Shown here: one piece after another, positions 45,423 to 55,564 of the stretch
How positions within the stretch are numbered: the stretch's first letter is position 1
Layout: each line of letters starts with the position of its first letter
DNA from: an uncultured bacterium
GTDB lineage: Bacteria; Pseudomonadota; Gammaproteobacteria; Burkholderiales; Burkholderiaceae_C
Assembly (NCBI GenBank): GCA_903928495.1
Contig: CAIYQZ010000056.1
Span: 1-64,000 of the forward strand
Reading direction: 5' to 3'
DNA: 64,000 nucleotides
The notes under the pieces: generated by a model
Seen by the model: only the letters and a program-made list of their open reading frames with translations
Told to the model about the DNA's origin: nothing
Databases searched by the model: none
Made by a program: the position numbers and the translations under genes

Positions 45423-47045
45423 ATGAGTGCAGTACTCGGTCATCACGACGATCACCACGCACACGACCACGACCACCATGCCCCCACGGGCTGGCGCCGT
45501 TGGGTGTACGCCACCAACCACAAGGACATTGGTACCCTGTACCTGTTGTTCAGTTTCACGATGCTGATGATCGGTGGCGTGTTGGCATTGGGTATCCGTG
45601 CCGAGTTGTTCCAGCCGGGTCTGCAGTTGGTCAATCCCGAACTGTTTAATCAACTCACCACGATGCACGGCCTGATCATGGTGTTCGGGGCCATCATGCC
45701 GGCGTTTGTGGGTTTTGCGAACTGGATGATTCCGTTGCAAATCGGCGCATCTGACATGGCCTTTGCTCGGATGAACAACTTCAGCTTCTGGCTGATGATT
45801 CCTGCTGGCTTGATGCTGGCCGGTTCCTTCTTCATGCCCGGCGGCGCACCTGCTGCGGGTTGGACCCTTTACGCACCGCTGACGCTGCAAATGGGCCCCT
45901 CGATGGATGCAGGCATTTTCGCGATGCACATCCTGGGTGCTTCGTCCATCATGGGTTCAATCAACATCATCGTCACCATCCTGAACATGCGCGCTCCCGG
46001 CATGACATTGATGAAGATGCCCATGTTCTGCTGGACCTGGTTGATCACGGCCTACTTGCTGATCGCCGTGATGCCCGTGCTGGCCGGTGCCATCACGATG
46101 ACACTGACCGATCGTCACTTCGGAACCAGCTTCTTCAACCCCGCCGGTGGCGGTGACCCAGTGATGTACCAGCACATTTTCTGGTTCTTTGGTCACCCAG
46201 AGGTTTACATCATGATTTTGCCGGCCTTCGGCATCATCTCTGCTGTGGTGTCGGCCTTCTCTCGCAAAAAGCTGTTTGGCTATGCCTCCATGGTTTATGC
46301 GACCGGCTCGATTGCGATCCTGTCGTTTGTGGTGTGGGCTCACCACATGTTCACCACTGGCATGCCCGTGACCGGACAGCTGTTCTTCATGTACTCCACG
46401 ATGCTGATTGCAGTGCCAACCGGCGTGAAGATTTTCAACTGGATTGCGACCATGTGGAAAGGGTCCATGACCTTCGAAACCCCCATGCTGTTTGCTGTCG
46501 GGTTCATTTTTGTGTTCACCATCGGCGGTTTCACGGGCTTGATCCTGTCTGTGGCTCCGATTGACATCCAGATGCAGGACACCTACTACGTCGTGGCCCA
46601 CTTCCACTACGTGCTGGTGGCTGGTTCTCTGTTTGCTTTGTTTGCGGGTGTGTACTACTGGTTGCCCAAGTGGACTGGTGTGATGTACAGCGAAACACGT
46701 GGCCAGATTCACTTCTGGTGGTCGATGATTTCGTTCAACATCACCTTCTTCCCCATGCACTTCCTGGGGTTGGCAGGTATGCCACGGCGCTATGCTGACT
46801 ACCCGATGCAGTTTGCAGACTTCAACGCGATCGCATCCGTCGGTGCATTTGCCTTCGGCTTCGCTCAGGTTTACTTCTTCCTCGCAGTGGTGTTGCCCGC
46901 CATGCAAGGCAAAGGTGAAAAAGCTCCTGCCAAACCTTGGGAAGGTGCTGAGGGCCTTGAGTGGGAAGTGCCCTCTCCCGCACCATTTCACACGTTTGAA
47001 AATCCTCCCAAGCTCGACGCAACGGCCACGCGTGTGGTGGGCTGA
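45423..47045 (+). CDS. ctaD: Cytochrome c oxidase subunit I
   Basis: 540-aa catalytic subunit with 12 membrane helices, haem a and the haem a3-CuB centre. Seen: TMHGLIMVFGAIMP, WFFGHPEVYIMILPAFGIIS (CuB His and Tyr), VWAHHMFTTGMP and the haem ligands in YYVVAHFHYVLVAG. A His-rich N-terminus (HHDDHHAHDHDHH) is typical in this family's beta-proteobacterial members. Confidence 0.98.
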   Translation: MSAVLGHHDDHHAHDHDHHAPTGWRRWVYATNHKDIGTLYLLFSFTMLMIGGVLALGIRAELFQPGLQLVNPELFNQLTTMHGLIMVFGAIMPAFVGFANWMIPLQIGASDMAFARMNNFSFWLMIPAGLMLAGSFFMPGGAPAAGWTLYAPLTLQMGPSMDAGIFAMHILGASSIMGSINIIVTILNMRAPGMTLMKMPMFCWTWLITAYLLIAVMPVLAGAITMTLTDRHFGTSFFNPAGGGDPVMYQHIFWFFGHPEVYIMILPAFGIISAVVSAFSRKKLFGYASMVYATGSIAILSFVVWAHHMFTTGMPVTGQLFFMYSTMLIAVPTGVKIFNWIATMWKGSMTFETPMLFAVGFIFVFTIGGFTGLILSVAPIDIQMQDTYYVVAHFHYVLVAGSLFALFAGVYYWLPKWTGVMYSETRGQIHFWWSMISFNITFFPMHFLGLAGMPRRYADYPMQFADFNAIASVGAFAFGFAQVYFFLAVVLPAMQGKGEKAPAKPWEGAEGLEWEVPSPAPFHTFENPPKLDATATRVVG

Positions 47046-47056
47046 AAGTTCTTGCC

Positions 47057-47170
47057 ATGACGACACCCGAGCAAAAAAGAAACAACACCCGACTGGGCCT
47101 CATCCTGGCGTCCGTGGCTGCGGTGTTTTTCTTGGGGTTCATGGCAAAGCTGGTGTTTCTCGGCAAGTAA
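47057..47170 (+). CDS. Cytochrome oxidase small assembly protein
   Basis: 37-aa peptide with one membrane helix (about 15-35, RLGLILASVAAVFFLGFMAK) between ctaD and ctaG. Its place, size and TTPEQKRNNTRLGL start match the short cytochrome oxidase small assembly protein annotated in Comamonadaceae. Role in assembly is inferred from location. Confidence 0.8.
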   Translation: MTTPEQKRNNTRLGLILASVAAVFFLGFMAKLVFLGK

Positions 47171-47186
47171 TGCAACGAGCAAGTCC

Positions 47187-47789
47187 ATGGCATTGATCAA
47201 ACACAACGTTCAGATGCTGGGCAAACTGGCGGTCATCACAGCTGGCATGTTCGGCTTTGGCTACGCTCTGGTGCCTCTTTACAAAGCGATTTGTGAGGCC
47301 ACGGGTATCAATGTCTTGGCTTTGTCCGAGCGTGAGGTGCCAGGCCTGAAATCTGCTTTGCCCAAAAACACCCAAGTGGATGAGTCGCGGACCATCACCG
47401 TGGAGTTTGATGCGAATGCACGTGGCCCCTGGGACTTCAAGCCTGCGACACGGTCGATGGAAGTTCATCCTGGGCAGTTGATGACGGTGATGTATGAGTT
47501 TCAGAACATCCAGAACCGGACAATGTCTGCGCAGGCCATTCCAAGTTATGCGCCACAGCAAGCGATGTCGCATTTCAACAAGCTGGAGTGTTTTTGTTTC
47601 AACGAATACACCTTGGCTCCCGGTGAAAAGAAGCAATGGCCGGTGGCTTTTGTGATCGATCCCAAGTTGCCCAAAGATGTGAAGACAATCACGCTGTCTT
47701 ACACATTTTTTGAGGTGGGTGGTAAGGTTCCCGCCGCTCCCGTGGCCATGAGCACCCAACCGGTGTCCGCCACGAAAGACGGTGCATGA
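47187..47789 (+). CDS. ctaG: Cytochrome c oxidase assembly protein CtaG (Cox11)
   Basis: 200-aa periplasmic copper chaperone for CuB of subunit I. One N-terminal membrane helix (about 10-30), PLYKAICEATG, NQ-type copper motif ECFCFNEYTLAPGE. Stop overlaps the DUF2970 start (ATGA). Confidence 0.95.
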   Translation: MALIKHNVQMLGKLAVITAGMFGFGYALVPLYKAICEATGINVLALSEREVPGLKSALPKNTQVDESRTITVEFDANARGPWDFKPATRSMEVHPGQLMTVMYEFQNIQNRTMSAQAIPSYAPQQAMSHFNKLECFCFNEYTLAPGEKKQWPVAFVIDPKLPKDVKTITLSYTFFEVGGKVPAAPVAMSTQPVSATKDGA

Positions 47790-47995
47790 CGGATGACGTG
47801 CCTCACAAGCGGAAGTTTGCTTTTCTGGCAACCGTTTCCGCAGTGTTGTGGGCTTTTCTGGGGGTGCGCCGCAGGGCGGACTACCAGAAGGATATAGACA
47901 AGCTCAATCCACTGCACCTCATGGCAGTTGGGCTGGTGCTTGCGCTGGTGTTTGTGGTCGGTTTGATTGTGTTGGTGAATTGGGTGGTGGCCTGA
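47786..47995 (+). CDS. DUF2970 small membrane protein
   Basis: 69-aa protein with a basic N-terminus, VSAVLWAFLGVRRRADYQKD (the family signature) and a C-terminal membrane helix. Usual neighbour of cox genes in this family. Confidence 0.88.
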   Translation: MTDDVPHKRKFAFLATVSAVLWAFLGVRRRADYQKDIDKLNPLHLMAVGLVLALVFVVGLIVLVNWVVA

Positions 47996-48076
47996 AAACA
48001 GGGCACCATCGTAGGGCTGGTGGCCTTGGTCGGCCAGTCCCAAGAGTTTGAGTCAGTAAAACAAGCAGGAGTAAGC

Positions 48077-48958
48077 ATGTCAGCAGCAGCGCACGGCACC
48101 ACGCCGTACTACTTTGTTCCCGGGCCATCCAGCCATCCAGTGATGGCGGCGATTGGCCTGTTCTTTGTGATCCTTGGAGCAGGTCAGTGGATCAATGGTT
48201 CGGGTTGGGGTGCCTACTCGCTGGCATTTGGCATGGTTTGGTGGCTGGTGATTCTCTACCTTTGGTTCAAGGATTCAGTGGCCGAAAGTGAAGGCGGTTT
48301 GTACGGGCACAAGATCGACCTGTCGTACCGCTGGAGCATGAGCTGGTTCATTTTTTCAGAGGTGATGTTCTTCGGTGCGTTTTTCACCGCATTGTGGTGG
48401 GCCCGCGTGCACTCGGTGCCTGCGTTGGGCAACATCGAAAACGCGTTGATCTGGCCTGACTTCCAAGCTGTTTGGCCATCCAACGTGGCAGGAGCGACTG
48501 CATCGCCGGCGGGCATTGTGGAGCCCTTCCAGACAGTTGGTCCGTTCTGGCTGCCGACGATCAACACCGCGTTGCTGTTGACATCCGGCGTCACGCTGAC
48601 GATTGCGCACCATGCATTGCAAGCTGGAAACCGCACCAAGACCATTGCATACATGTGGATGACGGTGCTCTTGGGCGTGACTTTCCTGTTTGTCCAAGGT
48701 TATGAATATGCCCACGCCTGGGGTGATTTGAACCTGAAGCTGTCTTCAGGCATTTTCGGGTCAACGTTTTACATGCTGACTGGCTTCCACGGCTTCCACG
48801 TGTTTGTTGGCATGTTGATGCTGCTGTTCATCACCCTGCGTTTGCAAAAGGGCCACTTCACGGCGCAGCGCCACTTCGGATTTGAAGGCGCAGCATGGTA
48901 TTGGCACTTTGTGGACGTTGTCTGGCTGGGCCTCTACATTCTGGTTTACTGGATGTAA
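48077..48958 (+). CDS. ctaE: Cytochrome c oxidase subunit III
   Basis: 293-aa, seven membrane helices. Conserved FFGAFFTALWWARVH, ALQAGNRTK, QGYEYAHAW and FHGFHVFVGMLML, WYWHFVDVVWLGLYI. ATG at 48077 chosen with AGGAGT 7 bp upstream; open frame extends to 48020. Confidence 0.97.
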   Translation: MSAAAHGTTPYYFVPGPSSHPVMAAIGLFFVILGAGQWINGSGWGAYSLAFGMVWWLVILYLWFKDSVAESEGGLYGHKIDLSYRWSMSWFIFSEVMFFGAFFTALWWARVHSVPALGNIENALIWPDFQAVWPSNVAGATASPAGIVEPFQTVGPFWLPTINTALLLTSGVTLTIAHHALQAGNRTKTIAYMWMTVLLGVTFLFVQGYEYAHAWGDLNLKLSSGIFGSTFYMLTGFHGFHVFVGMLMLLFITLRLQKGHFTAQRHFGFEGAAWYWHFVDVVWLGLYILVYWM

Positions 48959-49008
48959 TCCTCGCAGGTTGTTCGGGCACTGCTTGTGTGCCCTCACACC
49001 GCTCATGC

Positions 49009-49033
49009 AAAAAGCGCCCTTGGGCGCTTTTTT
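49009..49033 (+). terminator. Terminator after ctaE
   Basis: Stem AAAAAGCGCCC / GGGCGCTTTTTT with short loop. Functional in both directions; separates ctaE from the convergent DUF2909 gene. Confidence 0.92.
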
Positions 49034-49078
49034 GTTGTGTCTTGAGAGGGTGGTGCTTTGCCCTGGAGGCTTTGTACG

Positions 49079-49309
49079 TCAGCGCCCGGGTACGATACCG
49101 GTGGGTTGAATCCAACCCATCCAGTAGCTGAACAACACGATCACAAACAGCAAAATCGAAAAACCAACGCGAAACGCCAGGGCCTTGGCCATGTTGCTCG
49201 CTTTTGCGGACGGGTCCATCGCATTTTTATTGCCACGCATCATGAAGACCAGCGCGGCCCCCAAGCTCCCGAGAATGGCCACAAAGGCTGTGATCACCAA
49301 ATAAGTCAT
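49079..49309 (-). CDS. Twin-transmembrane DUF2909 protein
   Basis: 76-aa protein, two helices (about 4-24 and 46-67) joined by a charged loop NKNAMDPSAKASNMAKAL. Opposite in direction to its cox neighbours; ends diverge from SURF1 by 18 bp. Function unknown, habitually linked with SURF1. Confidence 0.85.
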   Translation of the reverse strand: MTYLVITAFVAILGSLGAALVFMMRGNKNAMDPSAKASNMAKALAFRVGFSILLFVIVLFSYWMGWIQPTGIVPGR

Positions 49310-49327
49310 GCCTAGGATTATCGTCTG

Positions 49328-50083
49328 ATGGGTTCTTCATCGTCACGCAGTCGCTTTTGGGTCGTGCTGATTGCAGCTTTGGTGTTCACCGCTCTGACCG
49401 CATCCCTGGGTTTCTGGCAGTTGCGCCGCGCAGCATACAAAGAGCAACTGGATGCGGACATCACAGCCAGCCAGAAGCTGACCCCGTTGATCAACCGTGA
49501 CATCCGAGGATCGGACGACTTGGGCGCATGGGTGCACAGGCCCGCCGAGTTGTCTGGCCGTTGGGTTTCGCAGGCCACGGTGTTTCTGGACAACCGACAG
49601 ATGGACGGACAGCAGGGCTTCTATGTGATCACGCCCCTCCAACTGGAAGCCGACGGTCGCTGGATTCTGGTGCAACGCGGTTGGTCGCCCCGTGATTTCA
49701 CCGACCGCAGTCGACTGCCGACGGTTCCCACTCCAACCGGCATTGTGGTGGTGTCAGGCAGAATTGCGGCCGCACCCGGCAAGGTCTATCAGCTCGGAGA
49801 AGACGGTCTTGGCCCGATTCGGCAAAATCTGGCGGTGGCTTCGTTCGCACAAGAGCACAAAGCTGTTGTCCTGAACGGGTCTTTGTTACAGCTGCTTCCG
49901 GTTGAAGGTGCCGAGGCCGATGGGCTGTTGCGCAACTGGCCGCAAGTGGCATCCGGCGTGCACAAGCACCACGGATATGCCTTCCAATGGTTCGGCCTGT
50001 GTGCCCTGATTGTCATTCTGTATGTCTGGTTCCAAATCATCTCCCCCCTCCGAAGCATCCGCAAACAGTCCCGCACACTTTGA
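49328..50083 (+). CDS. SURF1 family haem a insertion factor
   Basis: 251-aa protein with helices at both ends (about 10-28 and 220-240) and a periplasmic domain. FWQLRRAAYKEQLDA, DNRQMDGQQGFYVITPL and the C-terminal HHGYAFQWFGLCALIVILY are typical. Delivers haem a to subunit I. Confidence 0.93.
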   Translation: MGSSSSRSRFWVVLIAALVFTALTASLGFWQLRRAAYKEQLDADITASQKLTPLINRDIRGSDDLGAWVHRPAELSGRWVSQATVFLDNRQMDGQQGFYVITPLQLEADGRWILVQRGWSPRDFTDRSRLPTVPTPTGIVVVSGRIAAAPGKVYQLGEDGLGPIRQNLAVASFAQEHKAVVLNGSLLQLLPVEGAEADGLLRNWPQVASGVHKHHGYAFQWFGLCALIVILYVWFQIISPLRSIRKQSRTL

Positions 50084-50096
50084 TGAACCGCTGTCT

Positions 50097-50741
50097 ATGA
50101 CCGTGCATTCGATGCCGCAACTGGGTAGCGAAGCAGTTCATCAGTCTGGGAACACGCGCTCGGCCAAGCTGAAACTGTTGTTTCTGCTTCTCGTCAGCCT
50201 TGCGCCGGTTCTGGCGTCATATTTCACCTATTACGTGCTCCGCCCTGAGGGGCGCCGCAACCATGGGGAGTTGATCGAGCCTCAGCGAGACATGCCGGCG
50301 CTGGTGGGTAAAGATGTGCGGGGGCAGACACTGCCATTGCATCAGCTCAAGGATCAATGGCTGCTCATCAGCGTGGCAGACATTGCATGCGATGACTCGT
50401 GCGAAAAGCACCTCTATCTGAGCCGGCAACTGCGCGAATCATTGGGCAAAGACAAAGAGCGGCTCGATTGGGTCTGGCTGCCCATGGGAGATGGTGATGT
50501 GCCAGAACGCCTGTTGCCCGGTTTGACTGGCGCGCAGGTGGTCCGTCTTGCCGAAGCTGACATCGGTGCCTGGCTTCAGCCAGCGCCTGGCCACAAGCTG
50601 GCTGACCACCTGTATGTGGTGGACCCCATCGGGAACTGGATGATGCGATTCCCAGCGACAGCTGAACCTGCCAAAGTCCGCAAAGACTTGGAGCGCCTGA
50701 TGCGCGGTTCTGCATCCTGGGACCTTGCAGGGCGGCCCTGA
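50097..50741 (+). CDS. Membrane-anchored thioredoxin-fold protein of the cox cluster
   Basis: 214-aa protein: one N-terminal helix (about 25-45), then a SCO/thioredoxin-like domain with CDDSC (CxxxC) in place of the SCO CPxxCP motif and a conserved DHLYVVDPIGNWMMRFP. Probably a redox or copper helper for oxidase assembly; not the SCO protein itself, which lies downstream. The start is uncertain (ATG at 50097, also open to 50010). Confidence 0.78.
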   Translation: MTVHSMPQLGSEAVHQSGNTRSAKLKLLFLLLVSLAPVLASYFTYYVLRPEGRRNHGELIEPQRDMPALVGKDVRGQTLPLHQLKDQWLLISVADIACDDSCEKHLYLSRQLRESLGKDKERLDWVWLPMGDGDVPERLLPGLTGAQVVRLAEADIGAWLQPAPGHKLADHLYVVDPIGNWMMRFPATAEPAKVRKDLERLMRGSASWDLAGRP

Positions 50742-51901
50742 TGCAGTATCCACAACTGTATGACATGGGCCCCACAGCGCAACTGATGTTGATGGGGTTG
50801 CTGGTGGCTGGTGGGCCGTTGGTGTGGGTCTGGCGCAAGAGCCGAGGGGCATCACCTGGGCGACGCTTGCAGTTGCTCACAGCGTTGACGCTGTTTCTCA
50901 CCTTCGACCTCGTGCTGTTCGGTGCTTTCACGCGGCTCACCGATTCCGGTTTGGGCTGCCCCGACTGGCCAGGATGTTACGGGCATGCAAGCCCTCTGGG
51001 CGCAGCTGGCCACATCAATCAAGCCGTTTCGGTGTTGCCGGATGGTCCGGTCACACATGGCAAGGCCTGGGTCGAAATGATTCACCGTTACCTGGCAACT
51101 GGGGTGGGGGTGCTCATCCTGGCCATGACCTTGTGGGCATGGGCCTTGCGTCGTCAGTTGTCGGTGTCGCCTTGGTGGCCCACGCTGACCCTGTTCTGGG
51201 TGTGCTTGCAAGGGGCCTTCGGTGCACTGACGGTGACCATGAAGCTGTTTCCGGCCATCGTGACGCTGCATTTGCTCGGCGGCATGGTTCTGTTGGCCTT
51301 GCTGCGCAAACAGGCATTGCATTTTGGCCAGAGTCTCCACCCAGCCGCGACCGGAACCCCGCCGCATGAACTGCAACCTGGCCTGTACAGGCTTTGGCTG
51401 GTGGTCACGGGGCTGGTGTGGCTTCAGATTGCCTTGGGCGGATGGGTCAGCACCAACTATGCAGTGCTGGCTTGCTCCGAATTTCCGTCATGCCAGGGAA
51501 GCTGGTGGCCTGACATGAACTTTGCCGATGGCTTCACGGTGTGGCGAGCATTGGGGGTTGACGCGCTCGGACACCCCTTGCCGTTCTCTGCACTCACGGC
51601 CATTCACTACGTGCACCGGCTCAGTGCATACCTCGTGTTCATCGGCATCGGCTTGCTGGCTTGGAAGTTATTTCAGGTCAAGTCATTGCGCAGTGCCGCG
51701 AAATGGCTTGTCATGCTTGTGCTCTGGCAATTTGCCACCGGTTTGTCGAATGTCATCCTGGACTGGCCGCTCCTTGCGGCAGTGGCCCACACAGGCGGTG
51801 CCGCAGGTCTGGTGATTGTGCTCACGGGTGTGTGGGCCGCATCGCCCGTTCAAGAACCGTCCACGGTCCCCACTGTCAGTTCCCAACGATTGCACGCATG
51901 A
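50741..51901 (+). CDS. ctaA: Haem A synthase (COX15)
   Basis: 386-aa eight-helix membrane enzyme oxidising haem O to haem [58 protein letters not shown] and HYVHRLSAY carry the conserved His residues and the Cys pair. Overlaps its upstream neighbour (TGATG) and ctaB (ATGA). Confidence 0.95.
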   Translation: MQYPQLYDMGPTAQLMLMGLLVAGGPLVWVWRKSRGASPGRRLQLLTALTLFLTFDLVLFGAFTRLTDSGLGCPDWPGCYGHASPLGAAGHINQAVSVLPDGPVTHGKAWVEMIHRYLATGVGVLILAMTLWAWALRRQLSVSPWWPTLTLFWVCLQGAFGALTVTMKLFPAIVTLHLLGGMVLLALLRKQALHFGQSLHPAATGTPPHELQPGLYRLWLVVTGLVWLQIALGGWVSTNYAVLACSEFPSCQGSWWPDMNFADGFTVWRALGVDALGHPLPFSALTAIHYVHRLSAYLVFIGIGLLAWKLFQVKSLRSAAKWLVMLVLWQFATGLSNVILDWPLLAAVAHTGGAAGLVIVLTGVWAASPVQEPSTVPTVSSQRLHA

Positions 51902-52809
51902 GTTCCGCTCCCCCATCCCCCATCGCAGCCCCCACCGCATCGACGTGGCAGCAGTTCTATGCATTGACCAAACCACGTGTGGTTCAGTTGATCGTGTTTT
52001 GTGCGCTGATTGGCATGGTACTGGCCGTACCGGGAGTGCCAAGCTGGGCGCAAGTCAAACTGGCAGCCCTGGCCAGCCTGGGCATCTGGCTCGTGGCAGG
52101 AGCTGCGGCCGCCTTCAACTGCGTGGTCGAGCAGCACATCGATGCCAAGATGAAGCGCACTGCCTGGCGGCCCACCGCGAAAGGCGAACTGACCAACCCG
52201 CAGACGCTGGCATTTTCAGCGGGGTTGTGTGCAACAGGATCGGCGTTGCTGTACTTCGGGGTCAACCCCATCACCATGTGGCTGACGTTTGCCACGTTTG
52301 TGGGTTATGCCGTCATTTACACCGTCATTCTCAAGCCACTCACGCCCCAGAACATTGTGATTGGGGGCGCATCTGGTGCCATGCCACCCGTGCTCGGTTG
52401 GGCAGCCATGACCGGAGATGTAGGACCGGAAGCGTTCATCCTGTTTCTGATCATCTTTTTGTGGACACCGCCGCATTTCTGGGCGCTGGCGCTCTACCGC
52501 GTTGAGGACTACCGTAAATCGGGGCTCCCCATGCTGCCCGTGACCCACGGATCCGAGTTCACGCGCCTGCAGATACTGCTCTACACCTTCATTCTGTTTG
52601 CAGCGTGTCTGATGCCTTTTGCGTACGGCATGAGCAGTTGGTTGTATCTGGCGGTGGCTGTGGGGCTGTCGGTCGGGTTTTGCCTGTACGCATGGTGGCT
52701 CTATCGAGATTACTCAGACGCTCTGGCCCGAAAAACCTTCCGTTTTTCGCTCATCCACCTGTCGGTTCTGTTTGCAGCCTTGCTGCTGGACCACTACCTG
52801 TTGCCCTGA
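51898..52809 (+). CDS. ctaB: Protohaem IX farnesyltransferase (haem O synthase)
   Basis: 303-aa UbiA-type prenyltransferase, nine helices. [31 protein letters not shown] (Asp-rich motif), [24 protein letters not shown] and [13 protein letters not shown] are present. ATG overlaps the ctaA stop; longer open frame upstream is not coding. Confidence 0.96.
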   Translation: MSSAPPSPIAAPTASTWQQFYALTKPRVVQLIVFCALIGMVLAVPGVPSWAQVKLAALASLGIWLVAGAAAAFNCVVEQHIDAKMKRTAWRPTAKGELTNPQTLAFSAGLCATGSALLYFGVNPITMWLTFATFVGYAVIYTVILKPLTPQNIVIGGASGAMPPVLGWAAMTGDVGPEAFILFLIIFLWTPPHFWALALYRVEDYRKSGLPMLPVTHGSEFTRLQILLYTFILFAACLMPFAYGMSSWLYLAVAVGLSVGFCLYAWWLYRDYSDALARKTFRFSLIHLSVLFAALLLDHYLLP

Positions 52810-52813
52810 GGTG

Positions 52814-53443
52814 ATGCCAGTGAACCCGTTCCATACTCGCCGAGAGCTGCTGTCATCCATAGCAAAGATATCAATGCTAGCAAGCGCTGGAGGCATGATT
52901 TCTGCTTGTTCTGACGCCAAACCCGCTTTTGCAGGCGTCGACCTCACCGGGGCTGATTACGCCCAAGGCTTTCAATTGCCCGATCACAACGGCCAAATGC
53001 GAACGCTGGCCGACTTTTCGGGCAAAGTGGTGGTGGTGTTCTTTGGTTTCACACAGTGTCCCGATGTGTGCCCCACCTCGCTCACCGAACTGGCCGAGAC
53101 CAAGAAACTGCTGGGCGCGCAGGGCGATCAATTGCAGGGGCTGTTCATCAGCGTCGACCCGGAGCGGGACATCCCGGAACTGATGAAGGCCTACATGGCC
53201 AGCTTCGATCCAACCTTCCTCGCCCTGCATGCCACCGCCGAACAACTGGTTGGCTTGGCCAAATCGTTCAAGGTGTATTACAAAAAGGTTCCGGGTTCTT
53301 TGCCGACCAACTACACCATGGACCATTCAGCGGGCAGCTACGTTTACGACCCCAAGGGCCGCATCAGGCTTTACCACCGCTATGGCAGCGGTGCTGCCGC
53401 CCTGGCTGGCGACCTCAAGCTGCTGTTGGCGGAAAAAGGCTGA
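52814..53443 (+). CDS. SCO1/SenC-family copper chaperone
   Basis: 209-aa lipoprotein (lipobox GGMISAC) with a thioredoxin fold. Copper ligands CPDVCP and the His in YTMDHSAGSYVYDP; FISVDPERDIPELMKAYM fits. Supplies copper to CuA. Last gene of the cox cluster; converges with the Bug receptor, 6 bp between stops. Confidence 0.93.
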   Translation: MPVNPFHTRRELLSSIAKISMLASAGGMISACSDAKPAFAGVDLTGADYAQGFQLPDHNGQMRTLADFSGKVVVVFFGFTQCPDVCPTSLTELAETKKLLGAQGDQLQGLFISVDPERDIPELMKAYMASFDPTFLALHATAEQLVGLAKSFKVYYKKVPGSLPTNYTMDHSAGSYVYDPKGRIRLYHRYGSGAAALAGDLKLLLAEKG

Positions 53444-53449
53444 GCCGCG

Positions 53450-54427
53450 TCAGTCCACCCGGGCACCGCTGGCCTTCACCACGGGGCCATATTTGGCACG
53501 CTCTGCAGCCATGAACTGACCGAATTGCTCTGGCGTGGTGGGCGTTGGCTCGGCTGACAGGGTGGCAAAGCGCGCCTTGAGTTCGGGTGTGCCCAGTGCG
53601 TCGGTGATCGCTTTGTTGAGCTTTTGCACCACATCGGCTGGTGTGCCTGCGGGGGCTAACACGCCCCACCAGGTATCAATCTCAAAACCTGGAAACGTTT
53701 CGGCCAGCGTTGGCACGTCAGGCAGGGCGGCACTCCGCTTGGCGGTTGTGACTGCCAGCGCCTTGAGCTTGCCCGAGCGGATGTTGGGCGTGGCCGTGGC
53801 CAGGTTGTCGATGTTGAAATCGACCTGGCCACCCAGCAATGCCAGTTGGGCAGGATTGCCGCCGTTGTAGGGAATGTGCAGAGCAAAAATGCCTGCCTTT
53901 GCTTTGAGCAACTCGCCTGCCAAATGCCCTGCGCTGCCGTTGCCGCCTGAACCAAAGTTGAGTTTGGCCGGGTTGGCTTTGGCATAGGCCACCAGATCGG
54001 CCAGCGTGTTGATGCGCAGGCGCTGTGCCGTGTCAGCATTCATCACCAGTACGTTGGGCACTCGTACCAGTTGGGTGATGGGCGCAAAGTCTTTGGCGGC
54101 GTCGAATGGCAGTTTGCTGAAGAGCCACGGGTTGATGGCATGCGTGGCCACCGCAGCCAAACCCAGTGTCAGGCCGTCAGGCGGCGCTTTGGCCACCAGG
54201 TCAACACCGATGTTGCCGCCTGCGCCGGGCTTGTTTTCCACCACCACGGTGCCCAGGCTGTCCTTGAGTCGCTCAGCCAGCACTCTGGCCGTGATGTCCA
54301 GCGGACCACCGGCACCGTAAGGCACCACGATCCGCGTGACTTTGCCTGCCTGCGCCCACGCCAGGCCAGGCAGAAGAGTGGAACAAGCGGCCAGTGACAA
54401 AGCAGCAAGCAAATGGCGGCGGTGCAT
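53450..54427 (-). CDS. Bug-family (TctC) periplasmic solute receptor
   Basis: 325-aa binding protein, signal peptide 1-26 (ends GLAWAQ). VTRIVVPYGAGGPLDITARVLAERL, VENKPGAGGNIGVDLVAKAPPDG, LNFGSGGNGSAGHLAGELLK and WWGVLAPAGTP are family hallmarks. No tctAB membrane genes adjoin; orphan receptors of this sort are very numerous in Burkholderiales. Ligand unknown. Confidence 0.93.
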   Translation of the reverse strand: MHRRHLLAALSLAACSTLLPGLAWAQAGKVTRIVVPYGAGGPLDITARVLAERLKDSLGTVVVENKPGAGGNIGVDLVAKAPPDGLTLGLAAVATHAINPWLFSKLPFDAAKDFAPITQLVRVPNVLVMNADTAQRLRINTLADLVAYAKANPAKLNFGSGGNGSAGHLAGELLKAKAGIFALHIPYNGGNPAQLALLGGQVDFNIDNLATATPNIRSGKLKALAVTTAKRSAALPDVPTLAETFPGFEIDTWWGVLAPAGTPADVVQKLNKAITDALGTPELKARFATLSAEPTPTTPEQFGQFMAAERAKYGPVVKASGARVD

Positions 54428-54437
54428 GGTGAGTCTT

Positions 54438-55475
54438 TCAAGGGTTGGATTTGTCGGCAGCCGAAGTGAATGAGTCTGCATAAAAAGCGTCTGGTGGCAA
54501 GTTGCGCAAACCGGTGAAGTCTGCCCGAGCGCTGTCGATCACCACAGGCGCACCGCAAGCGTACACCTCATGCCCGCTCAGGTCTGAAAAATCGTCCATC
54601 ACTGCGCGGTGCACAAAGCCTGTGCGCCCCGTCCAGGCATCTTCCGGCAGTGCATCCGACACCACAGGGACATACGTCAGGTGGGGCGCGTCGGCAGCGT
54701 GTGCCTGCATCCACTCGTGCATGTAGAGATCGGCCGGACGGCGGCCGCCCCAATACACCGTCACTGAGCGGTCAATGCCCTTGTGCTGCATGTGCTCCAG
54801 CAAGGCTTTGATCGGGGCGAAGCCCGTGCCCGACGCCAAAAAAACCAGTGGCTTGGCGCTGTCTTCACGCAGAAAGAAACTGCCGTAGGGCCCTTCGATG
54901 CGAAGGATGTCTTTCTCTTTCAGCGCGCCAAACACATGGTCGGTGAATTTGCCACCCGGCATGTGCCGGATGTGCAATTCCAGACCCGCCGGGCTGCCCT
55001 GGTTGTGCGGGGCGTTTGCCATGGAGTAACTGCGGCGGTCTCCATCGCGCAGCAAGAACTCCACGTATTGCCCTGCGTGATACTGAAATGCATCTGCGGC
55101 CGGCAGTTGCAGCTTCATCACCACCACGTCAGGCGAGACGCGGGTGACCGAGCTGACGCGCACAGGCATTTTTTTGATGGGAAAGGCACCCGCTTCGGTC
55201 ACCTGTCGTGAAGTCAGCACCACATCGCCCTGTGGAACGGCACAGCAAGTCAGCACATACCCTGCCGCTTCTTCCTCGGCCGAGAGGGCTTTGGCCTGGT
55301 GCGCTCCGTGCACCACCGAGCCGCTTTCCATGTGGCACTTGCATGACCCGCATGCGCCGTCTTTGCAGCCGTACGGCAGACCAACGCCGTCACGTATGCC
55401 TGCGGCCAGGAGAACCTCACCCGGTTGCGCCACGAAACTGCGCCCGCTGGGCAGCACTGAAATCTGGAATGTCAT
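54438..55475 (-). CDS. [2Fe-2S] ferredoxin-NAD(P)H reductase, CDP-6-deoxyglucoseen reductase-like
   Basis: 345-aa: plant-type ferredoxin domain with Cys37, Cys42, Cys45 and Cys77 (GCKDGACGSCKC...TCC), then FAD domain (RSYSMANAP) and NAD domain (LVFLASGTGFAPIKALLEH, VYWGGRRPADLYM, YACGAP). Reduces a partner oxygenase or radical enzyme; the partner is not adjacent. 10 bp upstream of the Bug gene, same strand. Confidence 0.9.
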   Translation of the reverse strand: MTFQISVLPSGRSFVAQPGEVLLAAGIRDGVGLPYGCKDGACGSCKCHMESGSVVHGAHQAKALSAEEEAAGYVLTCCAVPQGDVVLTSRQVTEAGAFPIKKMPVRVSSVTRVSPDVVVMKLQLPAADAFQYHAGQYVEFLLRDGDRRSYSMANAPHNQGSPAGLELHIRHMPGGKFTDHVFGALKEKDILRIEGPYGSFFLREDSAKPLVFLASGTGFAPIKALLEHMQHKGIDRSVTVYWGGRRPADLYMHEWMQAHAADAPHLTYVPVVSDALPEDAWTGRTGFVHRAVMDDFSDLSGHEVYACGAPVVIDSARADFTGLRNLPPDAFYADSFTSAADKSNP

Positions 55476-55564
55476 ACTCGATCGATCAGGTGCGGGTGAA
55501 CCCCGCGTGGTGCCCCTGAACTGGGGCGGCTATGGCTGCGGATTGTCGCAAATCGGGGTGTCTC